A stretch of DNA of 64,000 nt from Labia minor (GCA_963082975.1 OY720344.1:76248053-76312052); one strand, 5' to 3'. Shown: positions 36,684 through 47,972, counted from the first letter of the stretch. Notes: generated from the sequence alone by a model not told the origin. A program made the numbers and translations.

Positions 36684-37570
36684 AGTACCTGGTAAACGAG
36701 CCACCGCTCGGACATTAAAAAAATGATTCATTATTATTGGGTTTGATTGGTAATATTAATACCTGATTCACATCGAATCTCCATTCAAATAATTTAAAAG
36801 AACATAAATTAAATAAGTTGACCTGCGGCCAGGTCCGAACCGACCGACGGTTTGAAATAAATTAATTTCCAGCTACAGAAACAATTTCAAATAATTTTCA
36901 TATATCTATTAATGTAATAAAAAACAGATATGGATACATAAATAATAAATATAAACATTTTTAATTTTATTTTATTTATAATATATATGCAAGACCAGCC
37001 TGTGACGTCATGCATGGCTGGATGACGTCATATAATTTTAAATCAAGAAAAAACTAATAAATATGATTTTTTTCGAGGATAAAACCAATACAAAATGCAT
37101 GATTCGTGGTGATATATAAAAAAATCTCCTTTGGTGTGAAAATAACCCTTTCCTTCCTATCGTCGATCGCTAATACTACCACTTTCGGTTTCCGGAATTG
37201 CACCAAAAGTTGATCAATTCATCCCACTGATGCATTAAGTAAATATACCAAATTTCATCAAAATCGGTTGAGCCGTTCAGGCTGTACACATCTATACGGA
37301 CGGACAGACGGACGGACAGACGGACGGACAGACGGACGGACAGACGGACGGACAGACGGACGGACAGACGGACGGACAGACATCATGCTAAAAATACTTT
37401 TTTCTGTTTAGAAAATGCATGATTCGTGGAGATATGTAAAAATCTCCACATGTGAAATTTGGTGTGAAAACAATACCTCCCTTACTATCGTCGGTCGGTA
37501 AAAATAATTAGTCATAAAACATACACGCTTTAAACGTGCCTATTAATGCACTGAATGACAGAAAAAAATG
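36684..37570 (-). repeat. Repeat family 4 copy split by HINE1
   Basis: A minus-oriented family 4 copy. Its 3' end lies at 36684 (AGTACCTGG, then the GAGC...GCTC hairpin). The body runs to 36811 and resumes at 37500 with ATAAAACATAC and ATTAATGCACTGAA blocks. Copy 42056-42414 provides the empty site and shows that a HINE1 entered between AATTAAA and TAATTAG. Confidence 0.7.
36812..37499 (-). mobile_element. HINE1 copy, longest, with expanded core repeat
   Basis: A complete HINE1: minus-strand 5' motif ACCGACCGACG at 37499 and 3' hairpin and AATAAGTTG terminus at 36812. The core contains a 12-bp unit (GACGGACGGACA) repeated about seven times at 37299-37382, compared with two or three units in the copy at 13729. 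It is the best reference copy of the family in the window. Confidence 0.88.
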
Positions 37571-37634
37571 GCCTTAAAAAATTATTTATTTAGATATAAA
37601 ACTGACATTTCAGCTATATTATGCTTTTCTTAGA

Positions 37635-37790
37635 TTATACCTGGTTCACCGAACCACCGCTACATCATTAAAAAAATTATTTCTAATTATCGGATTTGGC
37701 AGGTAATACTAATAACTAGTTCATCGAATCATAGTTCAAATAATATAATATTGATGCACTGAAAGACAGAAAAGTAGACCTCTTGATATA
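37635..37790 (-). repeat. Repeat family 4 fragment
   Basis: It starts with TATACCTGGTTCACCGAACC, equivalent to the family 4 3' end, and continues with the TTGATGCACTGAAAGACAG block. The interior is partly deleted. Confidence 0.55.
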
Positions 37791-37839
37791 AAATATATAT
37801 ATTTTCGTAAATTTGATTTATTTATATGTATATATATAT

Positions 37840-38040
37840 ATAAGAAGGTTTTTGTCTACACAGTGCTGTGAATTTAAAAATATTTGCATATCTTCGCGTT
37901 TCATGACCTCTAGAATCTAAAAGAGACTAGAATTTTTCATGTCTGTCTGTCTGTCCGGAAATTTTGACATTATAGACTCAAAATTTGCTGAACCGATTTC
38001 GGTGAAATTATATTAATAATGTGTATTGAAAATATATATA
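37840..38040 (+). mobile_element. Helitron 5' end fragment (plus)
   Basis: It carries AAGGTTTTTGTCT near its start, then the CGCGTTTCATGA block, the TGTCTGTCTGTC core and GAACCGATTTCGGTGAAATT. These match the 5' region of the Helitron at 49356-50228. The TC terminus itself is eroded into a (TA)n tract. Confidence 0.65.
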
Positions 38041-38115
38041 TATAAATTAGAAATACTCTAATAAACTTAATCTACTTTTTATCTTAATTTTGGGAAAAAC
38101 AAAAAAAAAAATATA

Positions 38116-38170
38116 TTAAAAGGGCTTGTGAGTTTTATTTGTACAATAAGTTAACTCACAAGCCTTTTAA
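38116..38170. other. Strong short hairpin
   Basis: TTAAAAGGGCTTGTGAGTT pairs with AACTCACAAGCCTTTTAA across a short loop that itself pairs (TTATT/AATAA). The flanks add weaker pairing to about 38090-38190. The size fits a microRNA precursor or a tiny fold-back repeat. There is no evidence of transcription. Confidence 0.6.
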
Positions 38171-38190
38171 ATTTATTTTTTGTTTATTTT

Positions 38191-38663
38191 ACATATTTCA
38201 CTCAATAAAATTATCTTTTTAAGTAAAAAAGTCTTCATTTTTTAGAACAATTTTTTTTATTCACCTTTTTTATTCTCTTCTTTTTAGTCTTAATTATTAA
38301 AATTAAAAACTTATATTTGATAACTTTGCTACAAATAGATAATAACGTCATAGTTCTCGTATATAGTAGCAGTGGTACATGTAAATAGACTTATAAACAA
38401 ATGCTGCCAAACAAACAAGTTAAATAAAAGTTCATAATAAAAATAAGTCAGAAATTCAAATTCTAATATGCCTTTCAAAATTAAATAAAAATCAAGCATA
38501 TACATATTATTATTTGGACTTGTGAAAGTTCTTAGCCACAACAAATACTCACTGGCTTTTTAATAATTTATCTTTTTACAGAAGAGTCAGTTATCACTAA
38601 AGTTAATATAGTGAAAATTGAGCTTTTAATATAAATCTCTCTTCAAATGCTTAACATTATTAT

Positions 38664-38711
<48 letters not shown>

Positions 38712-39681
38712 AATAAATAGTATGTTCGTTACGGGAAGTTTAAAAAAAAATATGTTAGTTATTATTATTATTATTATTATTTTCCTTTGTTATTAAAATT
38801 AATTTTATATCAACTGTGTAGATCTTTATCATATGATATCGTATATGTAAATTATAAAATACTCTTGCGGTTTAAAAACAGTTTATATTATAAATTATAA
38901 TTATATATATATTTCTCCATTTTTTGGTGCAATGGTAAAGAAGAGAACTAAATGTTTAGAATTGACTAAGCAAACATTTCTCTTTGTAAAATTAGCTACA
39001 TACAAAGTTGTTTCTATAAAATTATTCATCATTGAAGTTATTACATTACCATTAATAATAATCTCAAACTGTTAAGAAGTCATTAATATTAGATATAATA
39101 TATCCATCATATTAATAATCATCCACTTCAAAGTGGTTTGTCAAATTTAGTATATGTCAAATGTTAACGAGTTAGTTTTGGTTGACGTTTGTAAATAGCA
39201 ATAGTAAATATTTTCTTTCTCCAGTTAGAATATCTAAACTATTTTATGAAATTAATAAATAATACCAAAGTCACTAGTTGAAATATCTGAATGAGTTATG
39301 TAAACTAATATTAAACTTTATAAAAATATAAAACTCAAATACGAGTGATTTTTAACTAAACACTTAAGGAAGTTTCAAATTTATTTATATATTTGCTTTA
39401 TGCGCATTACATTATCATCAGACTTAAAATGAAGAAAGCATATGATGGCGATTGGGTAGCCGAAATGAGCACAAATAAAATATATCAATAAATTTGAAAC
39501 TTAATCAATAATACAATTAAAAATTATTTTCATTAAGATTTAATTTATCTTATCTTATCTTATCTATCTATCTATCTATCTAATCTTATTATGCTAGCTA
39601 AAATTGTATTTATATATATATTTGTAAATGGGATCTAATAAACAGCTCTAACGATTTTTTTTGAAATTCACACCATTGATA
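38191..39681. other. AT-rich, no gene; (TA)n tract
   Basis: A long (TA)n lies at about 38660-38708 and (ATT)n at 38760-38782. A short piece at 38519-38545 resembles the LINE1A tail in minus orientation. (TCTA)n lies at 39558-39582. No gene. Confidence 0.55.
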
Positions 39682-39905
39682 ATCTTATATATAAAATTCT
39701 CGTGTCACAAAACTTTGAAATCATACTCCTCCGAAACGGCTTGACCGATTCTTATGAAATTTTTTATGTATATTCAGTAGGTCTCAGGGCATGTCAGACT
39801 TCCTTTAGAAAACCGCTAATTGGTAAGGTGTGTCCAGGAAATGCTAATTAATTAAAAATAGTTTAGTTACCATACTAGCTCATAGAGGCGCGGGTGGCAA
39901 AAATT
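39682..39905 (+). mobile_element. Helitron 5' region (TCTTATATATAAAATTCTCG type)
   Basis: A characteristic arthropod Helitron 5' end: TCTTATATATAAAATTCTCG, then TGTCACAA, then CTCCTCCGAAACGGCTTGACC. The downstream block CATACTAGCTCATAGAGGCG with GGGTGGCAAAA follows. It is truncated at about 39905, where tRNA-SINE-like DNA follows. Confidence 0.75.
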
Positions 39906-39944
39906 TGAAATCTTATATATACCCTTATAAGAAGCTTCTAAACA

Positions 39945-40025
39945 AAAGCGGTTCCTGGCCGAGCGAGCTAGCGCGTCTTCTTATGACTTTGCACCCTGAG
40001 TTCGAAACTTGCAAAGGCACATTTT
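39945..40025 (+). mobile_element. tRNA-like SINE head
   Basis: The A-box-like TGGCCGAGCGAGC (39956-39968) and B-box GAGTTCGAAAC (39998-40008) are separated by ~30 bp. A T-rich stretch follows. The acceptor-stem pairing of a real tRNA is absent, so this is read as a SINE head rather than a tRNA gene. Body sequence at 40080-40365 is shared with 410-700. Confidence 0.6.
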
Positions 40026-40079
40026 TTTCTTTAAGTATTATATATTTTTTTTTAAAATTTATTAATTTTTATTATTTTA

Positions 40080-40360
40080 ATATTTTATTAAATTAAATTT
40101 TATTAAATTAAATTTTATTTTATTAAATTATTAAATTAAATTTTATTTTATTAAATTATAATATTAAATTTTATTTTATTAAATTAATAATTATGTAAAC
40201 TATATAAAATTTGAATTTTCATTCATTCATTTAAAATGATATTAAAATATTCCTTTGAAATATAATAAATAATTAAATTAATCCCTACTAGGGCCTCGGG
40301 GGGGGGGGAGGTAACTTTCTCTTTTTGGAAAAACCCATATTGCCATCCCCAGCTCGACTG
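40080..40360 (+). repeat. Repeat shared with the hAT leader
   Basis: Blocks in the same order as 410-700: CTATATAAAATTTGAATTTTC-like, CATTCATTTAAAAT, a TAGGG..CTCGG G-rich stretch, and GGAAAAACCCA. A poly-G run lies near 40300. It may be the body of the preceding SINE. Confidence 0.5.
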
Positions 40361-42037
40361 TCTATATATAAAAAAAAGGTTTTTGTCTGCATATTGCTCA
40401 GAATTTAAAAATTATTATAATATTTCACTTTTTATTTTAAATTCTAATATTTAAATATCAATTAAATTAAATAATTTATTCTAAAAGTTCTCATTTAAAT
40501 TTATTTAATAAAATATTTAGATCATATTTAACTTAATTTTTATTTATTCTTTCTATATAATTGAATATTTCTTCTTTTCTATTTGAAAGTGAAAGCTTAA
40601 AAAAACTGAATATATTATTTTTAAACTTTTATCAATACAAAAATATTTTCAAAACTTCAATTAAAATGACAAAATTTTATTATTTTTGTTTTTGTTTCAA
40701 TTATTAATTACAAATATATTTTAAGTGCAAAAATGATTTCTTGGTTAATTAAAATATGTTTTTTAGACAAATGATATAAACTAGATGTTTTAAATTTATG
40801 TCTTTTTTATATTGAGTATTTTTTTTTAAAATTAAAATTTGTTTTAAATCAAAATTATTGTATTCTATTATATTTTTTTATTAATAGGCTTCTTTTTTTA
40901 TTTTTAATTTTTAATAAATTCTCTTTTTTGATATGATATTAATAAAAAATAATATTCAATTGTATTTAAATTTAAAAATTAGAATATTTGAATTTTTTTA
41001 AATTTTAACACATGTAATCAATCATATGGATAACGAATGGAACATTTTGAAAATCAAGTTGGTATTAAATTCAGAAAAAATACTGATATATAGAATATAA
41101 TAGACCATTCGAATATAATTTAAAACTATTTATCTCCTTTTATTTTAAATTTAAAAAAACGGAGTGTTAAGAAATTAAGATGCCTGGATAGGTAAATGGG
41201 CTGGAAGAGGAGGTAATTTATAATTTTCTTCTAATTCAGATTGAAATTAATGGTGATAAGAAAAAATATTTAGTAACAAAATCTATATACAAAATGTAGA
41301 ATTTGAATATGTAGAAAAATTGAATGTAATCACGAAGGATAAGAATATATATATTTAAATCGAAGTTGTAATCGGGAAACGCCTGTTATCATGCAGTAAA
41401 GAGGCTTATCTCATCAAAATTATTATCAAAAGGAATCAAAATTAAAATATATAAACCAATTATTTTGCCTGTTGTATTATATGGGTGGGACGCAAGGTCT
41501 ATGACCCTGGGAGATGAGAGTAGATCCAGAGTATTCTTTCCAGCATTTATTGGCCAAAGAAAGATGAGGTCACCGGGGAATGGCGGAGACTGCACATCGA
41601 GGAATTGCATGACCTCTATGCATCTTCAGAAATAGTTAGGGTTAGGCACGGGGCGCGGCTAGAATGGGAGAGGAAAAAGATTTTGGATTGGAAAACGTCC
41701 GCTTGGAAGACCAAGGACGTGTAGGAAGGGACGTAAGAGAGATGGGACAAGGGCTCAGGATAGGGACACTTGGAGAAATGTGGTTGCTGCGGCCTAGAAC
41801 TTTCGAGTTCCTTAGAGCCACATAGATAGATAGATATAACATATACAATAATAATATATATAATTAATTTAGTGATTAAATTAAAATGTATTTTAAATAA
41901 GAACACAAAAAGAAATGAATGTTTTATGTAATATACTGATTGAAACAAAATGGATGAAAACCTTTTACTCGGGGGGGTACAGGGGGCGGAGCCCCCGTCT
42001 AGGTGCGGAGAGCGCCGAAGGCGCTCGGGGCAGCTAG
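40361..42037 (+). mobile_element. Helitron with LINE1A cargo, both ends present
   Basis: The 5' end TCTATATATAAAAAAAAGG continues into TTTTTGTCTGCA, matching the 5' end at 50228. The 3' end has the GGGGGCGGAGCCCCC block, the hairpin GAGCGCC-GAA-GGCGCTC and CTAG at 42037, followed by T. The cargo is LINE1A at about 41190-41835, ending in a (GATA)n-like tail before the Helitron 3' region. A minus-strand open frame over 41616-42089 is an antisense shadow. The host base before TC is G rather than the usual A. Confidence 0.7.
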
Positions 42038-42055
42038 TATTTATATAGAAAAATC

Positions 42056-42414
42056 GATCTGTATTGGTTTCAGCCTCGGGAAAAATCATCTTTGTTAGTT
42101 TTTTCTTAATTTAAAATAGGAATTTTAATAATAAATAAATGGCGCCGGTTAACTCCGAACAACGCTTCCTTAAATACAAAATATTGTAAATAAAATAAAT
42201 AAATTATTATCCACAGACCATACTTTTCTACATTTCAGTGCATTAATACGAACATTTAAGGGCTGTATGTTTTATACCTAATTTAATGTTTAATTTTTGT
42301 TCTTTTAAATTATTTGAAATTTGTTTTTAAATAATAATCCTAATCTTAAATATTCATAATTCATAAGGAATATTTTTTTAAAGAACCGAGAGGCGGCTCG
42401 GTGAACCAGGTACT
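42056..42414 (+). repeat. Repeat family 4 copy (empty-site reference)
   Basis: A near-complete family 4 copy ending with CCGAG-AGGCGG-CTCGG and TGAACCAGGTACT. It begins about 18 bp after the Helitron end. It provides the uninterrupted sequence at the place where HINE1 sits in the 36.7 kb copy. Confidence 0.7.
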
Positions 42415-43298
42415 TAAGATTATTTTTAGTTAACATTAAACTATTTTACTTAAAAGAATAAAATTAAATAGGATAATAAGAAATAATATATAATTCAATA
42501 AAATGCAAACGATTTTTATTTTCTAATGTGTATTTTTGTATAATTAAATTAAATATCTGCCTTTAATTAATTTTCATAATTTGGAATCAAGTCATTTAAT
42601 ACCTCATATTTATATATTGATTAAAATAAAAAAAAAATTGTTCAGATCGATGTATTTTAAATGAGGTGCAATTTTTATTAATAATATCCAGATGAAGATA
42701 TTAAATAAAACTACCCTATAAAACAAATCATGAAATAAAATAATGCAATTTGAAATTTTTCTATAAAATTTAAAAGGAATGTTATTTGAATACGACGGTG
42801 TGTAAATAAAAGGAGAGTATAATAATTATTATTCCAATTCGAATGAAATGGTGAATAAAATGAGCTCAATTTTATTCAATGGCATCTTCGTAAGGAAATG
42901 ATATTAAACGAGAAAACAAATAAAATTTTAATAGAATTATCAATGATGAGATATTCGATCCAACCTGTGTCAATAATGAAATATATAACGATTACAAATG
43001 ATAAAAAAAGAAATATATCCATTTTCAATTTAAGAGATTAAAGTATAACAATATTATAATTGATTTAACCGTATAATGAATAATTTATTAAAATCTTAAT
43101 TAAACATATATGAATATTTTAATTTTGTAATTAAGTAATTTTTTAAATAAAATTAGTTAATTGTGAATGGAAAATACATCACTCAATTTTCACTTGTCAA
43201 AATAATTATAAATGAAATTATATAATGTTAAAAAAAATTCCTATTAAATAATCGTGGTTTCTAACTTATTTGATCTATCACCCGCTTTACAAAAAAAA
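42415..43298. other. AT-rich, no gene seen
   Basis: No supported feature. The final bases lead into a short HINE1 5' terminus (43299-43324). Confidence 0.55.
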
Positions 43299-43324
43299 AC
43301 CTTCACTTTCTATCGTCGGTCGGT
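43299..43324 (-). repeat. HINE1 5' terminus fragment
   Basis: Only the terminal CTTTCTATCGTCGGTCGGT remains, followed by an A-run as in complete copies. Confidence 0.6.
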
Positions 43325-43395
43325 AAAAAAATATTATTCTCTGCTCCCTAAAATTATTATTTTTTTAATTTTAAATTAAACAGAAATATATAAAA

Positions 43396-43460
43396 TAGTA
43401 ATTCTCAACCTGGGCGATATCGCCTGGGGGGGGGGGGGGGCGAAATCATTTTCAACTCTT
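43396..43460 (+). repeat. hAT-like terminal repeat remnant
   Basis: TAGTAATTCTCAACCTGGGC followed by GATATCGCC and a poly-G run resembles the start of a hAT terminal inverted repeat (CAG..GTTCTCAACCTGGG type, family knowledge). No opposite end was found. Confidence 0.35.
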
Positions 43461-43714
43461 AAAAAAATGGTAAGATGATTTTGCGATCAGGCTTTTAAAC
43501 ATTTCCGTTTTTTCAATATGGCTCTAAGTAGCACCAAGTGTACCTACCCTATATTAGGGATTATCACGCAATGAAATATATCTCAGAGACGAATAAATAT
43601 GAACTATTTATTTATAAATATATGTAATTCTACATACTAATATATAATAGAAATCAGTACTTTATTAACAAAAAAATTTTCATTATACTACATATAAAAA
43701 TATATTATGGTAAT

Positions 43715-44207
43715 AAGATTCTCTCGAATATTATCTCAATGAAATTACGACCATATGCAGAGGAAATATTAGGAGAATATCAGTGCGGGCAAACCGATCA
43801 ACTGTAGACCAGATATTCTCATTAAGGCAGATATTAGTAAAAAAACGCGAATTCAATATCTCTGTTCACCAAATTTTTGTAGATTTCACAAAAGTATTTG
43901 ACTCAAAAAACTTTTTCAAATATTGATCTTAGTGGGAATTCCAAAAAAACTAGTATGTATGATTCAAATTTGTCTTGAAGGTAGTAAAGGAAGAGTAAGA
44001 TGCAGGAATCAACTATCAGAAACTTACGAAATTCGGAATAGGTTAAATCAAGGAGACGCATTATCACCAATTCTATTTAATTTAGTTCTGGAATATGTAA
44101 TTAGACAAATTGGGGAAAAATCAAACGGAATCGAATTAATCAAAAAAATTCAAGTATTATGTTACGCAAACGACTACATAGGGGATTCGGCAAGTGTAAT
44201 TAAAGAT
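43715..44207 (+). pseudogene. LINE1A reverse transcriptase palm fragment
   Basis: This is the best preserved palm region of LINE1A. RPYAEEILGEYQCG is followed, after a stop, by VDFTKVFDS, then IPKKLVCMIQICLEGSKGR, then RLNQGDALSPILFNLVLEYV. The active-site region CYANDYIGDSA shows YAND where YADD is expected. Stops and a frameshift precede the open part at 43923-44213. A fold-back MITE ends it at ~44208. It is non-functional. Confidence 0.82.
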
Positions 44208-44495
44208 CGATAGGGGGCTAGTAGGAAATGAAGATAATTTCAAAATTTCTTATCTTTGTTTTTCACCAAATTGTTAACATTTCGGTCATGATCAGGATTC
44301 TTTTCAGTAGATTTTATATGTGTCTCCTAAATAAATAGGACCAAATGCCCATATGATATATTTTTGATATAAAGGGCAAAAAATAACACCAAGAACTGAA
44401 GAGTGTCCTGATCATGACCGAAACGTTGATATTTTGGTGAAAACGTGATAAGAGATTTTTATTTCTTATCTTCTTTTCCCCTGTCCGCCGATTTA
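44208..44495. mobile_element. Fold-back MITE inserted next to LINE1A
   Basis: A ~288-bp segment is a long imperfect inverted repeat. The left arm contains TTTCACCAAATTGTTAACAT and TTTCGGTCATGATCAGGA, mirrored on the right by TCCTGATCATGACCGAAA and TTTTGGTGAAAA. The outer arms pair more loosely (GAAGATAA / TTATCTTC). No coding sequence. No clear target duplication was read. Confidence 0.7.
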
Positions 44496-45417
44496 CAGTT
44501 CTCTAATATTCTCATCAACAAATATTATTATAAATTTTTTAAAATATATTATTAATATAAATACTTATACGGTAGGTTAATATTTAATATACTTTTAAAA
44601 ATATTGATCATATATCTATGTACGACGTTACGTAACTCGTAAGTACTTGATTGTAATATCCTCCAAACATTCCTATTCTAAACAATATTAATAATTTCTA
44701 TCTTCTCTCATTTCACTCCTATCTCCTATTATATTGCCAAACCATTATGATCTTGAATCACCCACAGGTATATATTAGAATTGGAGATATTAAATTCGCT
44801 TGATTATTAATTATTTCATGGATAGTAAAATCATAAATTAATTATTGATAAAAGCAATAAACGTTACAAACAGCTTTAATAAATATCATTTTTATTTGAT
44901 AAAGAATCAGAATTCGTATCAATAATTTAATTCCACTAGAAATTATAATATCATATTTTAATATCATATTTTAAGAGTTAAATTATTTATTATACCAAAA
45001 ATTACAATTATTTAATTTATTTTATTTATTATTTACTATTCATTTCTAGGAAAAAGTTTTAATACTCGAAAAATATAATAATACTAAAATGTATATATCT
45101 CTAGGTATAAAAAGATTAAATAATATTTAATACAATTATACAAATTTTGATGAAGTTTTTTTAATTAAAACTATAGACAAGGGGCTTTAGGATATCTTTC
45201 GACATCTTTAACCGAATTTATTAAGCTAATTATGGATTTCTTGAAAAATTCTAAAAAACATTTAGTTTAACATTTAAAAAAATATTTTTAATTCTCATTA
45301 TATTTTCTAATGATAAACGCAAGTATAGTAATTTTAATAATCAATTTAATGACTTTATATAAAAATTTTAAAAATAAGACCGTTAATTAAAATATAAAAA
45401 TACAAAAATATATAATT
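44496..45417. other. AT-rich, no gene seen
   Basis: No supported feature in this stretch. Confidence 0.6.
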
Positions 45418-46170
45418 ATTCTATCTATCTCTGTGGCTCTACGGAACTCGAAAGTTCTTGGCCGCAGCAACCACACTTCTCCAACTGTCCCTATTCTGAG
45501 CCCCAACCCTCCAATCCCTATCCTCTCCCATTTCTCTCACGTCCCTTCCTACATTATCCACCCACCGCGTCCTTGGTCATCCAAGCGGGCGTTTCCCACT
45601 CGGTCTCCCCCCAATACATTTTTCGCCATTCTTTCCTCTATCATTCTAGCCACATATCCTGCCCATCGCAGCCTTCATGATTATATAATTCTAACTATAT
45701 CTGGAGATGCTTAGAGGTCATGGAGTTCCTCGTTATGCAGTCTCCGTCATTCTCCGGTGACCTCATCTTTCTTTGGCCCATAAATGCTTCGCAGAATCCT
45801 ATTCTCAAATACTCTAAATCTATTCTCGTCTCCTAAGGTCATAGACATGCCTCACTCCCATATAATACAACCGATAAAATAATTGTTTTATATATTTTAA
45901 TTTTTATCCCCTTTGATAATAATTTTGACGCGATAAGCCCCTTTACTGCATGATAACAGGCGCTTTCCGATTGTAATCTCGCTTTAAACTCTTCTCGAAT
46001 ATTATTATCTTTCGTTATTACAGAAACCAAGTATTTAAATTTTTCTACACATTTTCAAATTCTATATTTTGTATGTTAAGACTTTGTGTGTTAATACTAT
46101 TCCTCTCTGTTACTAAATACTTTGTCTTCCAGTCCCACCTCATTTCCTGCTTCGATTAATTACTCGATTA
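45418..46170 (-). pseudogene. LINE1A 3' fragment without Helitron end
   Basis: On the minus strand this covers the fingers-to-thumb end of LINE1A. It shows the SVITKDNNIREEFKARLQS, CYHAVKGLIASKLLSKGIK and YKTIILSVVLYGSEA segments, then the frameshifted C-terminal part. The last bases are a (AGAT)n-like tail directly bordering unrelated AT-rich DNA at 45418. Because the Helitron 3' region is absent, this copy marks the true 3' end of the LINE. It therefore shows the hairpin/CTAG end elsewhere to be foreign to it. Confidence 0.78.
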
Positions 46171-46644
46171 ATTCACTCGTCTATATTTTTGTTAATTTTT
46201 ATCAATTAAAATAAATTATCATTTTAAATTGAAATAAGATTTAAATAATAAATAAAATAATTTTGAATATCTGATCATAGTGACAAATCCATTTATCCAT
46301 TTTGATTAGAGAAGATGAGACTCGTAAATATTCCAATAGTTAAGCGATAAAGAAGATGTTATATAGACATTATATGAAAATGGGTTAATAAACTTAAAAC
46401 AGTTGTCATCATGCTGATTGGATGCAATTAAAATTGATCGATGTTACTTAAATGAAGAATTCTACAACTAACTGATTTAATAGAATTACAAAGATTATCA
46501 TTTTCTTATTGACGAATGTAATAAAAATATCTCTCTAAAAGCTACTGACTAATGGATAAATTATGTTAGATATTATTATTTTTATATTTTATTAAAATGC
46601 CTCTAAAATAATTTTGATTAAAATGAATTATAAAAATATAAAAA
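46171..46644. other. AT-rich, slightly complex patch
   Basis: No gene. The interval 46260-46520 has no repeat partner and could be conserved non-coding DNA. Confidence 0.4.
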
Positions 46645-46924
46645 TGAGCTGTGGCCAGGCACAGAACCAGCCGACGATTTGAAATAAATTGATAAGTAAT
46701 AATAAATTTGATCAAATTCCGTTGAGCTGTTTGAGGTGTATACATCGATACGTACAGACGGACAGATAGACGGACAGACAGGCAGACAGGCGAACAGACA
46801 GACGGACCGACAGAATCATGCTAAAAATATTTTTTTCTGTTAACAAAATGCATGATTCGTGGAGATATGTAGAAATTTCCACATGTGAAATTTGGCGTGA
46901 AAACAATATCTTCCCTTCCTATCG
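46645..46924 (-). mobile_element. HINE1 truncated copy fused to HINE2
   Basis: It has a decayed 3' hairpin region at 46645-46680, the (GACAGACG)-type core at 46755-46812, and the CATGATTCGTGGAGATATGT block. It stops at CCTATCG, just short of the TCGGTCGGT terminus, and is joined directly to HINE2. Confidence 0.75.
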
Positions 46925-47366
46925 TTTGGGCTAGAATCATCAAATTTGGTATACGGGCATTATTCAAAATCGTAGTTTTCTAACAACTTTAGAGAAATGT
47001 AGCTCAACCGGAAGAGGGTCATTACTATCAGCCTTTTGATTTTTTTTCCTTTAAAGTGACCGTAAAAATAAAGATATATGTTTGATAGTTTTTCATATGA
47101 TTAAAAATTGTATAAAACTGCTATATATAGAATTTCAGCTTGATTGAATTGCTGAAAATACCAGAATTAATGTTTTAATAAGTTGACTGCAAATCACGCG
47201 CTAGCACGTAACGTGGTGCCATCAACAAAGAGCCAAACATGCGCTGGTTTAATAAATATTATTTATTAATTTTAATTTATAATTTAATTAATTAAATTTA
47301 ATTTAAATATAATATATGTTGTTTAATCAAATTCAAATTGCGAGATAGTTGAGTGGAAACACTCCA
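46925..47366 (+). mobile_element. HINE2 copy, 5' truncated
   Basis: It begins inside the family at TTTGGGCTAGAATCATCAAA. It keeps the GTGGTGCCATCAACAAAGAG block and ends with GCGAGATAGT and the hairpin region TTGAGTGGAAACACTCCA. The 5' terminus and core are missing. Confidence 0.78.
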
Positions 47367-47972
47367 GTTTATTTAATTCGAACTTATCTAATGAGTAGAT
47401 TTAATTCACACCGCCAAATTTAGAATTAAGTTCAAAAATTAATAAAAATTTATAAATAAATAATTTCTAATATCTAATATGAGTATGCTAATCAATAAAT
47501 TCCAATAATATAATTAAATATATAAAATAAAATAATTTTAAGAATTAAACCAAAAACAATAACTATTTCAATACTGCTATATTTCTTTAATAGCTTATAT
47601 AACTGTCAAATAAATGCCTGTAAATTAACTATTAATAATATATCAAAAATCTCCTCTTTTATTAGAATTATGAAAGGCTTTTTTGGATTCATTATTTACC
47701 TAGAACTAATTATTTTATCAATATCAATCCTTTTCCCTCCCCCAACTTGATAATCTAATAAAAAACTTACTACATATCTTTATTACTGGATTATAGTTAT
47801 CTCTAATTACATCAATTATTGATAAATATTAAAAATATAAGAAAAATCATGTTATATAAACTTTTTAGTATATTTATCAATAATACATTTGCTATTAATA
47901 AATTATCCATATAAAAAGAAATAATAAATTTCACTAAATTTTTTTAAAAAATGACAAATATTTAGATTAATG
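47367..47972. other. AT-rich, no gene seen
   Basis: No supported feature. Confidence 0.6.

Noticed and set aside
38650..38710. (TA)n and other simple repeats as possible origins or arrays
   Set aside because: Ordinary microsatellites in AT-rich DNA. Similar tracts at 30.9, 31.5, 31.9 and 56.7 kb have no associated structure.
39945..40025. tRNA gene
   Set aside because: A and B boxes are present but no acceptor-stem pairing or cloverleaf; read as a SINE head. The same reasoning applies to 15666-15740.
41616..42089. 157-aa minus-strand open frame
   Set aside because: Antisense of the LINE1A tail plus Helitron 3' end; similar antisense frames appear in every copy (22.8, 24.2, 45.5, 55.0 kb), so it is repeat shadow.
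43923..44213. Functional reverse transcriptase
   Set aside because: The YADD box reads YAND, upstream stops are present and the 3' part is lost at the MITE.
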